Shown: piece by piece, positions 7,132 through 8,491 of the stretch
Layout: every line of letters begins with the position of its first letter
Position numbering within the stretch: position 1 is the first letter of the stretch
Source of the DNA: Chordibacter forsetii
Lineage (GTDB): Bacteria; Verrucomicrobiota; Verrucomicrobiia; Opitutales; Seribacteraceae
Direction of reading: 5' to 3'
Assembly (NCBI RefSeq): GCF_964187505.1
Contig: NZ_CAXLML010000020.1
Span: 1 to 8,491 of the forward strand
Length of the DNA: 8,491 nucleotides
Program-made: the position numbers and the translations under genes
The notes under the pieces: model-generated
Databases searched by the model: none
What the model saw: only the letters and a program-made list of their open reading frames with translations
What the model was told of the DNA's origin: nothing

Positions 7132-8491
7132 TTATAACCCTAGTTTTTGTTCTCTGATTAAGGATAATTCTTTTGGTTTTGGTTGAATCCCCAAATAGGT
7201 AATTAAACGGGATGCAATATTTTTAAAAGATGGTCCAGCCACGCTTCCGCCGTAGCCCAGCCTACCTTTTTTCATTTTGGGTTCATCAACAACAACAGTG
7301 ATTACTGCTCTTGGATTATCCGCAGGAAAAAATCCTGAAAATGAAGCTACATGATGGGTGTTAGAATATTTTCCATCGATAATTTTTTGTGTTGTTCCTG
7401 TTTTTCCCGCAACTTGAAATCCTTGAATCATTGCCGACCTCGCAGTACCTTCTGGACCAACTACAGAAACAAGCATTTCTGAAAGTTCATCCGCAACCTG
7501 CTCATCAACTACACGCCTGACTGCTCTTGGTTTAAATGGAATTACAGTTTTAGATTCCTCATCGAAAACCCTTCTTATTAAAGACGGTCGCATCATAATT
7601 CCACCATTTGCAACTGCGCACATCGATCCATGCACTTGCATGGGAGTTACAGAAACTGCATGCCCCATTGGCAAACGTGTAATGGTCAAGCCATCCCAAT
7701 TTCCAGGTTTATGTAGAGTTCCTTTTCTCTCGCCGAGTAATCCTAGGTTTGTCCTCTCACCAAAGCCAAATGCCCGGCAATACGAATAAAGCCGTTCAGG
7801 CCCAAGCATCAAACCAACCTGAGCTGCACCCCGATTGCTAGACTTCTGAACTACTTGGTGAAGGGAAATCTTTCCTAAAGGATGATGATCCTTGGGTAGT
7901 CTCAATCTCTTTTTTCCTTTTTGGTAGGTTGAAACTGAACAATCAATAATATCCTCGGTTCTTAATATTTTCTCATTAAGTGCCGCACCTACAGGTATTA
8001 TCTTAAAGGTAGACCCAGGCTCATAAAGGTCTGTCAAACAGCGATTCCTGTGATTCTCTAAAGGTACATCATTGTATAGATTTGGATCAAAACTTGGTCC
8101 GTTAGCCATAGCCAAGATTTCACCAGTTCTTGGTTCACTGACAATAATTGAAACACTTACAGGAGAAAACTCCTCCATAATTCTAGTCACTTCCTGCTCA
8201 ACGCGTTCCTGTACAACTCGGTCTATAGACAACTCCACGCTCAGTCCTTCACGTGCATCAAATTCAACCGATCGAAACTGTGGCATTTCTCTACGCCTTC
8301 CATCCCTTTCACTTTCTCTCCATCCGTCCTGACCTCGCAAATAATAGTCAGCCATCAGTTCTATACCCATACATGCTTTGCCTTCCTTGTTCACATAGCC
8401 AAGGACATGTGAAGCAAAGTTTTGATTTGGATATAATCTTGAGTGTTTATAATTTCCATACACTCCATCTATTTCAAGTTTTTGAATTTTA
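7132..8491 (-). CDS. ftsI: FtsI (PBP3), class B peptidoglycan D,D-transpeptidase of the divisome (N-terminus cut by window edge)
   Basis: A bitopic inner-membrane enzyme that crosslinks septal peptidoglycan in partnership with FtsW. The reading frame is open to the right edge, so 452 residues are visible and the cytoplasmic tail, membrane anchor and first part of the pedestal are missing. The GTG at 8463 is internal: the nine codons before it continue the family's pedestal sequence leading to the R(L/Y)YP and HVLGYVN motifs. Counting from that GTG, the transpeptidase domain shows the active-site SxxK as STFK (151-154), SSN (208-210, the SxN motif) and KTGT (354-357), plus VASFSGFFP (372-380) and GGSVAGPSFK (405-414) near the end. 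There is no C-terminal PASTA domain. All catalytic motifs are intact. The gene is first in the visible operon, and the adjacent murE matches the standard ftsI-murE order. A SpoVD- or PBP2-type paralogue is less likely given this context. Confidence 0.96.
   Translation of the reverse strand, partial: KIQKLEIDGVYGNYKHSRLYPNQNFASHVLGYVNKEGKACMGIELMADYYLRGQDGWRESERDGRRREMPQFRSVEFDAREGLSVELSIDRVVQERVEQEVTRIMEEFSPVSVSIIVSEPRTGEILAMANGPSFDPNLYNDVPLENHRNRCLTDLYEPGSTFKIIPVGAALNEKILRTEDIIDCSVSTYQKGKKRLRLPKDHHPLGKISLHQVVQKSSNRGAAQVGLMLGPERLYSYCRAFGFGERTNLGLLGERKGTLHKPGNWDGLTITRLPMGHAVSVTPMQVHGSMCAVANGGIMMRPSLIRRVFDEESKTVIPFKPRAVRRVVDEQVADELSEMLVSVVGPEGTARSAMIQGFQVAGKTGTTQKIIDGKYSNTHHVASFSGFFPADNPRAVITVVVDEPKMKKGRLGYGGSVAGPSFKNIASRLITYLGIQPKPKELSLIREQKLGL

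Noticed and set aside
8072..8332. Plus-strand open frame of 86 codons opposite ftsI
   Set aside because: The Ser/Thr/Leu-rich composition is typical of an antisense shadow, and the opposing frame encodes conserved FtsI sequence.
8461..8463. GTG as the start of ftsI
   Set aside because: The frame is open beyond it to the window edge, the upstream codons continue the FtsI pedestal sequence, and a start here would delete the membrane anchor. The gene is cut by the window, not short.

Overview
The window is a stretch of a bacterial division and cell wall (dcw) cluster, with every gene on the minus strand. In transcription order (right to left) it reads: ftsI (cut by the right edge), murE, murF, mraY, murD, a gene for a secreted or anchored protein with three LysM domains, and ftsW (cut by the left edge). 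This is the classic ftsI-murE-murF-mraY-murD-ftsW order, with one insertion: the LysM gene between murD and ftsW.

Organism: MurE carries the DNPR motif of meso-diaminopimelate-adding enzymes, so a DAP-type peptidoglycan is expected, as in most Gram-negative bacteria. The DNA looks moderately AT-rich by eye. The LysM gene between murD and ftsW, with its short N-terminal hydrophobic segment followed by a Cys, together with the general look of MraY, suggests Verrucomicrobiota, perhaps an Opitutae-like marine lineage. That placement comes from memory of synteny, not from a search, and is only moderately confident.

Layout: 8491-7132 is the pedestal and transpeptidase part of FtsI. 7125-5587 is murE. 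5586-4168 is murF. 4174-3029 is mraY, overlapping murF by 7 bases. 3028-1706 is murD. 1700-633 is the LysM protein. 587-1 is the N-terminal third to half of FtsW, beginning at a TTG codon with a strong ribosome binding site. Gaps between genes are 0 to 45 bases, so one polycistronic transcript with coupled translation is likely. No promoter, terminator, RNA gene, mobile element or CRISPR array was recognised, and the plus strand holds no credible gene.

How the genes work together: MurD, MurE and MurF add D-Glu, meso-DAP and D-Ala-D-Ala to UDP-MurNAc-peptide in the cytoplasm. MraY moves the finished UDP-MurNAc-pentapeptide onto undecaprenyl phosphate in the inner membrane. After MurG and flipping (outside this window), FtsW polymerises and FtsI crosslinks septal peptidoglycan. 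The LysM protein probably binds the glycan product in the periplasm; its exact role is unknown.

This is a largely ordinary housekeeping region. I found no convincing undescribed system. The LysM gene is the element most worth a second look.
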